Source: Anabaena lutea FACHB-196 (GTDB lineage Bacteria; Cyanobacteriota; Cyanobacteriia; Cyanobacteriales; Nostocaceae). From it: a stretch of 64,000 bases of DNA. The DNA lies in NCBI RefSeq assembly GCF_014698305.1, contig NZ_JACJST010000005.1:205942-269941 (forward strand), written 5' to 3'. The notes under the pieces were generated by a model that saw only the letters and a list, made by a program, of their open reading frames with translations, did not search any database and had not been told where the DNA came from. Both the position numbers and the translations under genes were made by a program. Positions 16,927 to 27,100 of this stretch are shown in pieces. Every line of letters begins with the position of its first letter. The first letter of the stretch is position 1.

Positions 16927-18789
16927 TTAACATTGTTTTGCGTTCGCCGGATTCACAAAATCATGTAAATCTGCATCCCAAATACTAATGTAAATAAAAT
17001 CACAGTTTTGCCGGACTATCTGACCTTTAACAGAACCTTTACTAAACTGGAAATTATCTAACTGACGCTGTTGTACCTGTTTTAGTCCTTGCTGAATTTC
17101 TCCTGTCGCTTGTCCACCTAACATTCCATTCAATGTTGACTGCATGAGTTGGGGGTTTACTGTTTGGGCAAAAGCTGCCTCAGTTTGCCGCAAAACTCCA
17201 GATTTACGGTCAAATAAGTAACCTAAATCAATTTGGTTTGGTACTACCTTATAAGTGACAGCACGAGTATTACTCCACAAGCCTCTTAAATCTTTTTTCT
17301 TTCCAAGTGTTGCTTCTACGGTGCTTCTTGATGTACCTGTAGGAAATGCTGGCACAGTTTGACTGATATTATTAGCATTTAATTGATTACTTAAATCTTG
17401 TTTTTTCTGATCTGGCTTTTTCTGGGAAGCGGTAGATACATCTACTGTGGGGACTGCTTCCGGTTGAACCTGATTATCTTCTGTTTCGGGTGGTAGTGTT
17501 GATATGACTGTCGGAGTAGGAGTAGCTTGACTAACAGGTTCTTCGACTGGTCTTGGTGTCAATGCCTCTGAAGCAGTGTCCTCCGGTGCAGGATTAGAAA
17601 TAATTTGCTGTTGCGTTGAGGGTCTAGGTGCAACTGGACTTGGGGAAGGTTGCTCAAAAACAGGAGAATTTGTGGGTAAAACACTAGGAGTTGGCAGTTC
17701 CGGTGAGACAGTCGGATTAGTAGCAATGGGGACAGCGGGTTCTTGCTGACGGTTAATGCTAGAAATAGCTGCATTCGTGACTAAACTTATCACTAACAAA
17801 CTACCAACAATCAAAGCTGGTTTTTGCCAGTTTTCAGAATTGTTAGCTGTTTTGATGACGGGAATTTTGGGAGATGAAGATATTGGCTGAGTGGGCTGAA
17901 TGGTAGCAGGGGGTGGGCTGAGGCTGATTGTAGCCCTAGTAGTGGGAGACTGTGAGGGGATAACACTGGGAGATTGTAAAGCGTATAGCATTTTACTGGC
18001 AGTGCTATAGCGATCGCTCGGACGTGGTTCAATTGCTTGAGAGAGTACCCTAAATAATTCTGGGGATATACCAGAAGCGTATTGTTGCCACAGTATTTGC
18101 CCCGTCTGGGGGTGAGTTTCTAATTCTTGGGGTTGTTTACCAGTGAGTAGATAAATCGCCGTTAAGCCTAAGCTATAGATATCAGTAGCATAAACTGGAC
18201 GACCAATGGCTTGCTCACTCGGCATATACCCTGGTGTCCCTATGACTAGGGATTGCAGGGGCTGTCCTGAAGGATTAATGACAGTACGGATAGTTTCCTT
18301 AACTGCACCAAAATCAATTAAAACTGGTTTGTTATCTTGATGGCGAAGGATAATATTATCAGGCTTGATATCTCGATGAATAATGCCTTTACTGTGGACA
18401 TAATCTAAAACTGACAGCAAGCTTAAAAGAATTTCCCGAACAGTTGTTTCAGCTATATATCCTTTAGCTTCAACCATTTGCGTTAGCGTTTGACCTTGAA
18501 TCCATTCTTGAACGAGGTAAAACTGCCCATTTTCAGGAAAGTAAGCGTAGAGTTTAGGAATTTGGTCACTAGCTTCACCTAGATGTTCCAAAGTAGCAGC
18601 TTCTCGTTTAAACCTGTCTTGAATTATTTGATAGGTTTTTGCATCATTGCTAATCGGTTTGAGTTGCTTGATAACGCACCGACGAAGAGAAGGCATATGG
18701 GTATCTTCGGCTAGAAAGGTTTCACCAAACCCACCAGCACCGAGTACCTGAATAACTTGATAGCGATTGTTTAGCAGTGTTTGTGTCAT
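16927..18789 (-). CDS. Membrane-anchored Ser/Thr protein kinase
   Basis: A 620-residue PknB-like kinase. The kinase domain spans about 10-275: glycine loop GAGGFGET, catalytic lysine K41 (VIKQLK), HRDIKPDN (138-145), DFG (159-161) and GTPGYMPSEQ. A Pro/Ser/Thr-rich linker follows, then one membrane helix (ALIVGSLLVISLVTNAAIS, about 325-345) and a second long Pro-rich stretch. The C-terminal domain of about 140 residues (from FPTGTSRSTVEATLG) is probably outside the cytoplasm and could act as a sensor. It is transcribed alone, convergent with the ribosomal operon across the tandem repeat array. The signal and target are unknown. Confidence 0.93.
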   Translation of the reverse strand: MTQTLLNNRYQVIQVLGAGGFGETFLAEDTHMPSLRRCVIKQLKPISNDAKTYQIIQDRFKREAATLEHLGEASDQIPKLYAYFPENGQFYLVQEWIQGQTLTQMVEAKGYIAETTVREILLSLLSVLDYVHSKGIIHRDIKPDNIILRHQDNKPVLIDFGAVKETIRTVINPSGQPLQSLVIGTPGYMPSEQAIGRPVYATDIYSLGLTAIYLLTGKQPQELETHPQTGQILWQQYASGISPELFRVLSQAIEPRPSDRYSTASKMLYALQSPSVIPSQSPTTRATISLSPPPATIQPTQPISSSPKIPVIKTANNSENWQKPALIVGSLLVISLVTNAAISSINRQQEPAVPIATNPTVSPELPTPSVLPTNSPVFEQPSPSPVAPRPSTQQQIISNPAPEDTASEALTPRPVEEPVSQATPTPTVISTLPPETEDNQVQPEAVPTVDVSTASQKKPDQKKQDLSNQLNANNISQTVPAFPTGTSRSTVEATLGKKKDLRGLWSNTRAVTYKVVPNQIDLGYLFDRKSGVLRQTEAAFAQTVNPQLMQSTLNGMLGGQATGEIQQGLKQVQQRQLDNFQFSKGSVKGQIVRQNCDFIYISIWDADLHDFVNPANAKQC

Positions 18790-19070
18790 GCTCGGTTACA
18801 AACGACAACCCTTCCCAATGTATACCAGATACTTTGATGATGTAGAGATGAGATGTATCCGATACGAGACATTTGGAAAAATTGTCGCTTATTAACTGTA
18901 CCGAGAAGAAAGATTTAGTCTAAACTTGCTGAGTATGGTTTGTATTAAAACCATCCATTAACTGTATAATCACTGTAGTGATTTATTTTCCCCTGCTCAA
19001 ACAGCAATATCAAGGCGGGATGAGAGTAGATAGTATTTTTTCTCCAAGCATCTAACCAAACCAAACCTAA

Positions 19071-19916
19071 ATGAAAATTTACCCCATCAAACTTACACTA
19101 ACTATCATCTCATCTGTTAGCTTAATCACCCTACTAGCGGGGAAAGTGGCTGCTATCACAGAACCACCTTTACAGATTGCTAATTACCCAGCTACAACCA
19201 TTGCTCAAACTGAGACAAAACCGGATCTTGACTTACTAGCTAAAACTATAAGGGACTTTTTCCAGAGCGATCGCTATCTCACTGAATCTGAATCCCTTTT
19301 AACTGCTAAGACGAACGGTTTTGATATCATATTTAAGATTAAAACTAAAACTATCGCCCAGTCAGGTAAAAAATTTCGCTCGGAAATTACTTTGAGACAA
19401 CAGGGAGAATCAAAACAGATCAACTATTTAGTAATTTCTGATGGGAAAAAAGTTTGGATTTACAAACCTGATTTGAAACAATATGCTGTAACTTCCTATG
19501 CTGCTTTCAATGAATCATTTTTTATAGGTCTTTCATCCTTAATGTTTGTAGAAATTCCAGAAGATGCTAGAGAAGAAATTGCTCAAGCTGAGAACAGCCA
19601 ATCCATTGTACAAGGATTTGGCTTGACTAACCTAAAGGAATTACAACAGGAAAAACGTACAGTTGTTGGTGAGGAGTTATCTATCTATACTTATAAAAAT
19701 TCAAAAGATGGCTTGACCTTTAGTGGTTTCATTCAACCACAAACTGCAAACCTCAAGCAACTAGAAATGAGGGGTAACAGCGAAGGGTTAGACATTATGA
19801 TAACAGAAAAAATCTTGGCAAGAACAACCGCTCCAGCTATAGACGCTCAAACTTTCACTTTTACACCACCAGAAGGGGTAAAAAAAGTAAGCTCTATTTC
19901 TATCTCACCATTTTAA
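19071..19916 (+). CDS. LolA-like secreted protein
   Basis: A 281-residue protein with an N-terminal signal peptide (LTLTIISSVSLITLLAGKVAA). The rest resembles the LolA/LppX lipoprotein-carrier fold: alternating strands with FKIKTKTIAQSGKKFRSEITL, LVISDGKKVWIYKPDLKQY (the typical DGK-x-W-x-Y-P strand pair) and LKQLEMRGN. It ends in a strand near FTFTPPEGVKKV. It probably acts in the periplasm on lipids or lipoproteins; the specific cargo is unknown. It is divergent from the kinase gene across a 281-bp spacer. Confidence 0.65.
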   Translation: MKIYPIKLTLTIISSVSLITLLAGKVAAITEPPLQIANYPATTIAQTETKPDLDLLAKTIRDFFQSDRYLTESESLLTAKTNGFDIIFKIKTKTIAQSGKKFRSEITLRQQGESKQINYLVISDGKKVWIYKPDLKQYAVTSYAAFNESFFIGLSSLMFVEIPEDAREEIAQAENSQSIVQGFGLTNLKELQQEKRTVVGEELSIYTYKNSKDGLTFSGFIQPQTANLKQLEMRGNSEGLDIMITEKILARTTAPAIDAQTFTFTPPEGVKKVSSISISPF

Positions 19917-20046
19917 AGATGTAACAAGAGGGAATAGGAAAGATCATCAGAGCATTATTTGTTATTGATAAACAACCTTATTTCCTCAAATATCTCAGGT
20001 TATAACAGTCTTGATAGGCGATATAGTCTATTTATATCTGATATCT

Positions 20047-20667
20047 CTAATAGCCATACTTTCGTTTCTTATTTGCAGATTGAGTAGCCCTTGATTCTAA
20101 GGTAAATTCTGGAATTTCTTCAAGTTCAGCTTCACTTAAATTATACTGTTCACAAACTAAACTTAAGCGATTTCCAGGAGTTTTCACAGCATTAACAGAG
20201 TGGGTTAAATCACCTTGAAAGTAAACCAAGGTGTTAGTTTGCGGTTTAATTTGTCCAATTTGGCGTTTAGGGGATTTTAGCACCAATTCTCCTCCCTCCA
20301 TGTTTTCTGGTACACGCACATAGAGAACACTGACAAGGTGAGGTGGTTCAATGGTTTTGCAGTAAGAACGCAAAGAACGATCTATGTGCGGATCAACACG
20401 AGAGCCTTCTTTTAGCAGCAACGGATTGAGATAAAAAGCATTACAGTTAGGCTGGATTGCTAAATCCAAATAAGGCTTAAAAAAAGGAAATTTTTGTTCA
20501 ACTGTTTTTAATCCCTGACGCTGAAACACTACAGAAAAGCCTTTGGTGTTGATAAAATCGCGGTTGAGGTTGTTGATAGCAAAATAAGGACTAGCTTGGA
20601 TTTCTCCCCACAAGTCATTAAGGTAATTATTAGGTAAAACGCTTGTTTGTAGTTGATAATATTTCAC
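20047..20667 (-). CDS. 2-oxoglutarate/Fe(II)-dependent oxygenase
   Basis: A 206-residue protein with the iron-binding triad of this superfamily: HID in VDPHIDRS, H in LTHSVNAV, and the 2-oxoglutarate-binding arginine in GNRLSLV. The spacing fits a double-stranded beta-helix core from about residue 85 to 175. The C-terminus is basic (SANKKRKYGY). GTG start at 20667. The substrate is unknown; prolyl-hydroxylase-like members act on proteins or free amino acids. The minus-strand fructosamine-kinase gene lies 51 bp upstream, so the two may be co-transcribed. Confidence 0.85.
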   Translation of the reverse strand: MKYYQLQTSVLPNNYLNDLWGEIQASPYFAINNLNRDFINTKGFSVVFQRQGLKTVEQKFPFFKPYLDLAIQPNCNAFYLNPLLLKEGSRVDPHIDRSLRSYCKTIEPPHLVSVLYVRVPENMEGGELVLKSPKRQIGQIKPQTNTLVYFQGDLTHSVNAVKTPGNRLSLVCEQYNLSEAELEEIPEFTLESRATQSANKKRKYGY

Positions 20668-20718
20668 GATGAATAGAAGAAAATATTCCAGTATTTAGTG
20701 AGATCAATAAATTTGTTA

Positions 20719-21588
20719 TCAACCACGCAAAATTCGTTCAATCATCTGATTTGCTTGAGAAGAATAACCACCACCAAACAAATTAAAATGATTTAAAACG
20801 TGATAAAGATTATAGATAGTTTTTCGTTTTTCGTATCCTGAATTTAAGGGAAACACCTCTTTATAACCTTGATAAAAAGTCGGTGGAAACCCACCAAAAA
20901 GTTCTGTCATTGCTATATCAACTTCTCTATCACCAAAATAAGTTGCCGGATCAAAAATCACTGGTTCACCATCAACTGTACAACCTACATTTCCTCCCCA
21001 TAAATCACCATGTACTAAAGATGGTTGGAGATGATGATCTGCCAATAATTCTGGGATAGCGGCTAATAACTTATCTTTGAGAGGGAAACTTCCACCACGT
21101 CGCGTTGCTAACTGAAATTGATAACCTAAGCGATGTTTAGTATAAAATTCTGCCCAATCATCAGTCCAAGTATTAATTTGTGGTGTTGAACCAATAGTAT
21201 TATTCATATCCCAGCCAAAACCCTTTTGACTGGTAACTTTGTGCATTGCTGCTAATTTACGCCCCATTTCTTGCCAAGATTTGCTATCACTATCTCGCAT
21301 TTCTAGCCATTCCAACACAATATAACTAGAATTGCTCGCAGTTCCCCAACATAAAGGTTGAGGAACAAGGATTGTATTGGTATGATACATTTGCTGTAAA
21401 CCCAGCATTTCGGCTTCAAACATCCTCACTTGGGATGCTTGGTTAAGCTTAACAAAGTAAGTCAGCTTACCATCACTCACAGCATAACCTTGATTAATAC
21501 ACCCACCGCTTACGGATAAATGTTGCTGAGTGTGGAATTTTTGGCCAGTCACTTGGCTAATATGAGTATCAATTTCTTGCCAAATCAT
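20719..21588 (-). CDS. Fructosamine kinase family protein
   Basis: A 289-residue member of the fructosamine-3-kinase family, which phosphorylates ketoamine sugar adducts on proteins or small molecules so that they fall apart (deglycation). The kinase-like fold is recognisable: SVSGGCINQGYAV at the N-terminus, FVKLN for the ATP-binding lysine, LVHGDLWGGNVG (catalytic loop), IFDPATYFGDREVDIAMTELFGGF (metal-binding Asp and family signature) and LYHVLNHFNLFGGGY near the end. ATG at 21588. It lies between the M16 peptidase gene and the 2OG oxygenase gene on the same strand. Confidence 0.93.
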   Translation of the reverse strand: MIWQEIDTHISQVTGQKFHTQQHLSVSGGCINQGYAVSDGKLTYFVKLNQASQVRMFEAEMLGLQQMYHTNTILVPQPLCWGTASNSSYIVLEWLEMRDSDSKSWQEMGRKLAAMHKVTSQKGFGWDMNNTIGSTPQINTWTDDWAEFYTKHRLGYQFQLATRRGGSFPLKDKLLAAIPELLADHHLQPSLVHGDLWGGNVGCTVDGEPVIFDPATYFGDREVDIAMTELFGGFPPTFYQGYKEVFPLNSGYEKRKTIYNLYHVLNHFNLFGGGYSSQANQMIERILRG

Positions 21589-21688
21589 AGTTTGTTAGTT
21601 ATGGAGGCGAATTAAAACTCGCCCTTACTTGTCAGTTGTTAAGAAGAGATTACCAATGGATATTGTAAAATTAAGGACGGGGTTTACC

Positions 21689-22966
21689 CTACGCTGGTTT
21701 GATGACAACTACACCATAAGCATTGGGGGAAAGATATTGTTGTGCTGCTTGTAGAAGATGATTTGCATCCTGGGCTTGAATATAATCTGGGTAGTTAAAT
21801 GCAGGTTCTAAATCACCAATTAAAGATTGATAATAACCATATAAGCCAGCGCGATCGCTTGGGGTTTCATTCCCAAACACAAATCTATTGGCTACACGTC
21901 GCCGCACACGGGCAATTTCCGACTCTTTTACCATCTCTGTTTGTAGTATATGCAGATGTTGTGCGATCGCTTCCTCTACTACTACTAAATTTTCTACATC
22001 ACACTTTGCTGAAATAGTAAATACACCTTGCAACAAATTACTCATATTACTCACAGAAATTGAAGATACCAATCCCCGTTCTTCTCGTAAATCCTGGACT
22101 AACCTTGATGTGCGTCCATGTCCTAAAATTCCCGCGACAACGTCAAGTGCATAAGTTTCATTTAACTCCATCAAACCAGGTACTCGCCAAATCATCACCA
22201 ACCTGGCTTGCTGGAGACTTTCATCAATAAATTCCCCACGGACAATTTCTGTAAAGGCTGGTTCAGGAATAACTGTTTCCCGTTCCCCCTTCACAGTTGA
22301 AAATTCCCTATTTTTACCCAATCCCTCAGCTACAATTTCTACTAATTCTTCTACAGGTAAATTACCCACAGCTACCGCAGTAATTGATTGCGGTTGGTAC
22401 CAATGAGCATGAAAATCCCGCATTTGTTGCGGTTTAACTTGAGAAATTACCTCTTCTGGCCCCAGTACCGGACGACGGTAGGGTAAAGAATCAAAAGCAG
22501 TTTCCATTACTCGGCGAAAAGTACGACGACGGGGATTATCTTCTGAACGCCTGATTTCTTCCAGAACTACCAAACGTTCCCGTTCAAAAGCATCATCAGG
22601 AATACTTGCATTAAATACAACGTCCATTTGTAACGGAGCGAGTTCCGCAAAGTCCTGAGGAGCGGTATTTATATAGTAATGAGTGTAATCTTGGCTCGTA
22701 GCCGCATTAGTCACCGCACCCCGTTCTTCAATTCGCCGTTCAAATTCACCACTAACTAATTGCTGTGTTCCTTTAAAAATCATATGCTCTAAAAAGTGAG
22801 CCATTCCGTTAATAGCGTCTGACTCTACAGCAGAGCCAATTTTTACCCATAAGCTGAGGTTCACTGCTTCCACGGGCATTTGTTCGGCGATAATTGTTAA
22901 ACCATTAGGTAAATGATGTAGCGTTGGCGCATTCAGGCGAGGAAATTTCAGTAAAGTGGATGTCAT
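21689..22966 (-). CDS. M16 family zinc peptidase
   Basis: A 425-residue pitrilysin-type peptidase. The inverted zinc motif is HFLEH (57-61), with the third ligand E137 in VVLEEIRRSEDNP, at the usual 76-residue distance. The second half has the inactive M16 domain (VPGLMELNETYALDVVAGILG and LREERGLVSSISVS). The length is that of single-ring-half bacterial members. Cyanobacteria often carry a catalytic and a non-catalytic M16 pair; only the catalytic one is here. No signal peptide is seen. Confidence 0.95.
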   Translation of the reverse strand: MTSTLLKFPRLNAPTLHHLPNGLTIIAEQMPVEAVNLSLWVKIGSAVESDAINGMAHFLEHMIFKGTQQLVSGEFERRIEERGAVTNAATSQDYTHYYINTAPQDFAELAPLQMDVVFNASIPDDAFERERLVVLEEIRRSEDNPRRRTFRRVMETAFDSLPYRRPVLGPEEVISQVKPQQMRDFHAHWYQPQSITAVAVGNLPVEELVEIVAEGLGKNREFSTVKGERETVIPEPAFTEIVRGEFIDESLQQARLVMIWRVPGLMELNETYALDVVAGILGHGRTSRLVQDLREERGLVSSISVSNMSNLLQGVFTISAKCDVENLVVVEEAIAQHLHILQTEMVKESEIARVRRRVANRFVFGNETPSDRAGLYGYYQSLIGDLEPAFNYPDYIQAQDANHLLQAAQQYLSPNAYGVVVIKPA

Positions 22967-23109
22967 TGGTAGTGGTGAGGTGAAGAGCTAGGTTACTTCT
23001 TATATCTTACAACCCCCTCGATGGTGTAAACCCTGTAGAGAAGTTTCAATTTAGACTAGCCACTTCTTTAAAAAGTGGGGGATATTGTTGTTCATCGTTA
23101 AAATCTTAT

Positions 23110-23655
23110 TTATCTAAATAATCCTATTGATTGCAAACTGCTAACTAACTCAGCAATACCTTGTGCAGCTAGTCCAACACCAACAGCTAAAGCAGATGCA
23201 ATTTCAATAATTTTTAGCAACCCACTTGACTTATATTTTGCATCATCTAAATCATCTTTTTGATTTTTAATTTCAATAACTATATGATTATCTTTGTGAT
23301 TTAGAGAATCAACTAAATTCTCCATTTTTTTAATATGTTGCTCTTGTGTAGAGATACGTTTTTTGAGATTTTCTAACTTACTATCTATCTGAGTTTTGAC
23401 TTCACCAATTTTTTCTTTACACTCCTCTACATTAGTTTCACGAGTTTGAATTGCTGCTTCTACACTAGCAATTAAGTTATTATCTGAATTTGCATAAACT
23501 CCTTTACTACTTTTCAGCATCTTCAGTTTTTCCTGAAGACTTTCCATATCTTCCTGATACTCTTTTTGTGATTCTCCCAAGGTTTCAATTTGTTGACTAT
23601 TATCTTTAATTTCACTTTCTAAATCTTGGCGATCATTATATTCCATTTGTGACAT
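23110..23655 (-). CDS. Coiled-coil protein with hydrophobic C-terminus, unknown function
   Basis: Not recognised. ATG 23655 gives 181 residues. Residues about 5-130 are highly charged heptad-like coiled coil (QQIETLGESQKEYQEDMES, KEKIGEVKTQIDSKLENLKK). The end is hydrophobic and glycine/alanine-rich (LLKIIEIASALAVGVGLAAQGIAELV), either a membrane helix or a holin-like/pore-like segment. The frame is open from TTG 23670, but ATG 23655 is the better start. It lies 15 bp after the stop of the 125-residue gene and is the last gene of the ATPase cluster. A hairpin without a T run (23060-23078) lies downstream. Confidence 0.75.
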   Translation of the reverse strand: MSQMEYNDRQDLESEIKDNSQQIETLGESQKEYQEDMESLQEKLKMLKSSKGVYANSDNNLIASVEAAIQTRETNVEECKEKIGEVKTQIDSKLENLKKRISTQEQHIKKMENLVDSLNHKDNHIVIEIKNQKDDLDDAKYKSSGLLKIIEIASALAVGVGLAAQGIAELVSSLQSIGLFR

Positions 23656-23670
23656 AATTCTTAATATCAA

Positions 23671-24048
23671 TTATTTCTTAATTTCCCTAAACATATCTTG
23701 CAAATCCATTAAATCTATGCTATTCAGAAAATCTATCATTACTTGGCAATCATGAGCAATATTTCTCAATTCTTCCGCTTCAGTATTAGTGGTAAAATGT
23801 AATTGTGCTTTAGCAAGTAACTGTGATAATTCCTGAAATTTAGATATTATTATCTGCTGTTCTTGCTGCATTGAAACAACAGTTTTTAATGGTGAACTTC
23901 CAGATTTTTCTAATTCAGAAATCCAGCCAGGAGTAAAAATTAGTTCTTCATATATTTTTAACAATTGTAAATAAGCATGATTGAACCTTATAGCCTGATT
24001 TGCTAAAGTTTCGTAAGATAAAACTAGATTTTTAACTGCTATATCCAA
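23671..24048 (-). CDS. Small helical protein, unknown function
   Basis: Not recognised. It has 125 residues, predicted almost wholly helical (YETLANQAIRFNHAYLQLLK; QQEQQIIISKFQELSQLLAK; DLMDLQDMFREIKK). It has no signal peptide, membrane helix or cysteines suggestive of metal binding. It lies 133 bp downstream of the HerA-like ATPase gene, with an inverted repeat in the gap, and 15 bp upstream of the coiled-coil gene. The context suggests it is an accessory subunit of the ATPase module. Confidence 0.72.
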   Translation of the reverse strand: MDIAVKNLVLSYETLANQAIRFNHAYLQLLKIYEELIFTPGWISELEKSGSSPLKTVVSMQQEQQIIISKFQELSQLLAKAQLHFTTNTEAEELRNIAHDCQVMIDFLNSIDLMDLQDMFREIKK

Positions 24049-24080
24049 AATGATTTTCTCCTATTTATAAATTTCATAAA

Positions 24081-24168
24081 TTGTAGGTTGGGTAGAGCGA
24101 TAGCGAAACCCAACATTGTATAAAACTTCTTGAAACGTTGGGTTTCCTTACGTCAACCCAACCTACAA
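24081..24168. repeat. Inverted repeat, TTGTAGGTTGGGT family
   Basis: TTGTAGGTTGGGT (24081-24093) pairs perfectly with ACCCAACCTACAA (24156-24168). Inner arms (AACCCAACATTG / AACGTTGGGTTT) form a second stem. The element fills the gap between the ATPase gene and the two small genes and could reduce read-through or protect mRNA ends. A related element is at 52323-52404. Confidence 0.85.
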
Positions 24169-24181
24169 ATGTACTATTTTC

Positions 24182-27100
24182 TCATATTTGTAAATCACGT
24201 TTAACCTTATTAATTTTTGCTTGCTGAATAGCTAAACTCAATACTTCCGTTAACTTATCTTGTAATTCTCGTTTCTCATTTTGCAAACGCTTTAGAATCT
24301 CTTTTAAAGAGAAATCTTCAACATCAGTAATACGTCTTTGTTCATAATCAAGATTGTCTTTTAGTTTTTGAATATCTGCAACCTGTGATTCTCTACCTAA
24401 AATCTGGGCTAAATTTATAATCTGTTGCTGAATAGTTTGCATCTGACGAGATGTTTTTTGCCAAAGTTGTTTATAATGACTGCGACGAATTTTATTATTC
24501 TTATCCAATACTTCTTGATAAGATTTGTCAAATATATCCAACCTTTGATTTACCAAAGATTCTAAGTCTACCAAATCTGTTAAAGTTAAATCAGCAGCAA
24601 GTTGTAAATATTTAAAACTGCGAATATTATTCGCATCAATTCTTCTATCTATTTGCAGTGATAACTCATCGGGAACAGGGTTTAAATCAAAACGTAACTC
24701 TCCAGCTAACCGATGAAAGATTTCCTGTTTTAAATTTGATAATAAGAGTTGTAATTCTGTGCAACCTTGGGAAACTTCCTGCAATTCTTCCCGAATATCA
24801 GTTAAACTTTGATTGTATTCTTTGTACAATCTTTGATATTCTTGTAAAGCAGTGCTGAGTAAAGTTTCCTGACCTTTAATATACCAAGTGCGAGATTTTA
24901 TAAAATTCCTAATTTTATCATTTGTAATTGAACTTTCTACCCCTAACTTCTCCTTAGCACTATTTTCATAAGGAATTTTCACCGGGTGGGGACGATACCA
25001 ACCTTCCATATATAAAAAAGATTCACCAGGTTGTAACCGTGCAATTTCTTCCATTTGTGATTGGTCTAAAAGCATCGCTTGGCCAATATCTTTTCTATCA
25101 TCTGCTGACACCAAACGATGAGCAATTTTCACATTTGTAGTTTTGACAACTTCTGCTGCTACTCCTGTGGGTAACTGGTCAGCAATAATAATTGCTTCTC
25201 TTAATGCTCGCATTTCTGCTAACATTCTTGTGACATAATTTGCAGCTTCTTGTTTTGTATTTGCATCTTCACCAGAAGAAGTACCTAAATTTCTCCCTAC
25301 TAAGTTATGCGCTTCTTCTAATAATATAATATGTTCAGGATTTCCGGCTTTTTCTGTACGTTGACGCTTGATATATTCGCGGATTTTTGTTAGCAAAAAG
25401 AACGTCATTAAGTTTGCTTGGTCTTGGTTTAAATAGTCTAATTCTAAAATTGTGGGATATTGCAATAAATCAGCAATTGTGGGACTACTACGTTGAGTAT
25501 TCAACATTGCACCCACACCGCGTTTTAACAAACTCCCAATTCTCACTTCTAAAGCAGTTTTCAGGTTAGATTTTACCTCACCTGCGTAATCTTTAGTTTC
25601 AAATAAAGCGGTGATTTTATCATATAAATCCCGCATGGTAGGAATTGGTAAATTTTCTGGTGTTCCCTCTTCGCTTCCCGTCCATTCCCGGTGATAATAT
25701 ATTTCTTCCAATGCTTCGGAAAGCAAAGCGGGTAAGGGACCAGAAAGGGGTAACGCACCCCGAAATGAAGCTTCTAAATTAGAAATGTGTTCATAAAAAG
25801 GAACTCCTGCGGAAACTTCAAAGGGATTAAAACGGAAAGGGGAAATTAAATCATTTCCTAAAGTGTAAACTCTTAATTCTTGGGTGAGAATTTTTAAAGA
25901 TTTGAGAAATTCTAAATCAGCGCGAGTAAATTTACTCAGATTAGGATTAATAGCCAAAAGTGAACGATATTCAGTTTTTGCAGGTTCAAATACTAAAAAT
26001 GGGATTCCATGACTCCACAACTGAGTTAGTAAATTAAAAGCTGTGGTTGTTTTTCCACTTCCGGGAACACCACAAATAAAAGCGTGTTTATTCAGTTGTT
26101 TTAATTCAATTTGAATTTTGTTTTCTTCACCTCGGTTAATTTCATAACCACCAAAATCAATCCATTGTTTATCTTTATCTAAACTGGTAATATCATTTTC
26201 TTGACTAATTCCCGCTACAGGTGCATCACTGGGTACAACTATACGAAATAAACCACTAATTTCATTTAATGTTGCGTAGCGGTGTAAAGGTTTTAAATCT
26301 AAGACGCGCACACTACCTTTACCTGTGATTGAATCACCTCCAAATTCTGCTTCTCCCAGTCCTTTATCCCATTCTTCCCAATGGGTAGCGGTGGAAAGTT
26401 TTCCTGATTGGGTAGCTGCAAGACTGTCTGTAAATGTGGGATGATTGGGAGTGAGAATAATAGTCCGGTAGCGGCTTTTTTTCGTTCCACTTAGTAATAA
26501 TGTTCCTAAAACGCTGCGAACTGCTAACTCATTTTTTCCCAAAACTTTGAAGCTATAACGAAATAAACTTTCTGTTAAGTAAGAAAATTGATATTTTTCG
26601 TAAATACGAGAAACTAATTGCGCGTTTCTGTCTCCTTCTTTAGCAGAACTCAAACTAGAACTGCTACTCGCTTGTCGCAGTTGGGATAACATTTGATCTA
26701 ACGCATTTATCCAACTAGATTTCTCTTGTAATGTGGTGGTATCTGGTTGCAAAGTTATTTCTAATATCATGGAACTATTGAAACGAGAAATAACTTGACA
26801 AACTACTAACATATCGTTAGCTTCATCTGCTTCTAATTGCAATGGTACATAATAATTTGGTAGTCCTTTTGTATTTAGTGATGCTAAAGAATCTTTGGGA
26901 CGAGTGCTGATAATTTCTTCGTGTTTTATTGCTTCACCAATACAGTCTACCCAATTGAGATTTTGAAGTTGGGGAACTTCTGTTTGTAATTCAATTTTAT
27001 AAAATTGGTTGAGAAATCCATCTGTGATAATTTTTTTAATATCTTCAGCTATTTGAGTTTCAGTATCTGGTGAAATAGGTTGTGATTGACTGACGACTAA

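Noticed and set aside
23060..23078. Hairpin CCACTT/AAGTGG considered as the terminator of the ATPase cluster
   Set aside because: No T run follows on the minus strand; it looks like a common dispersed repeat.
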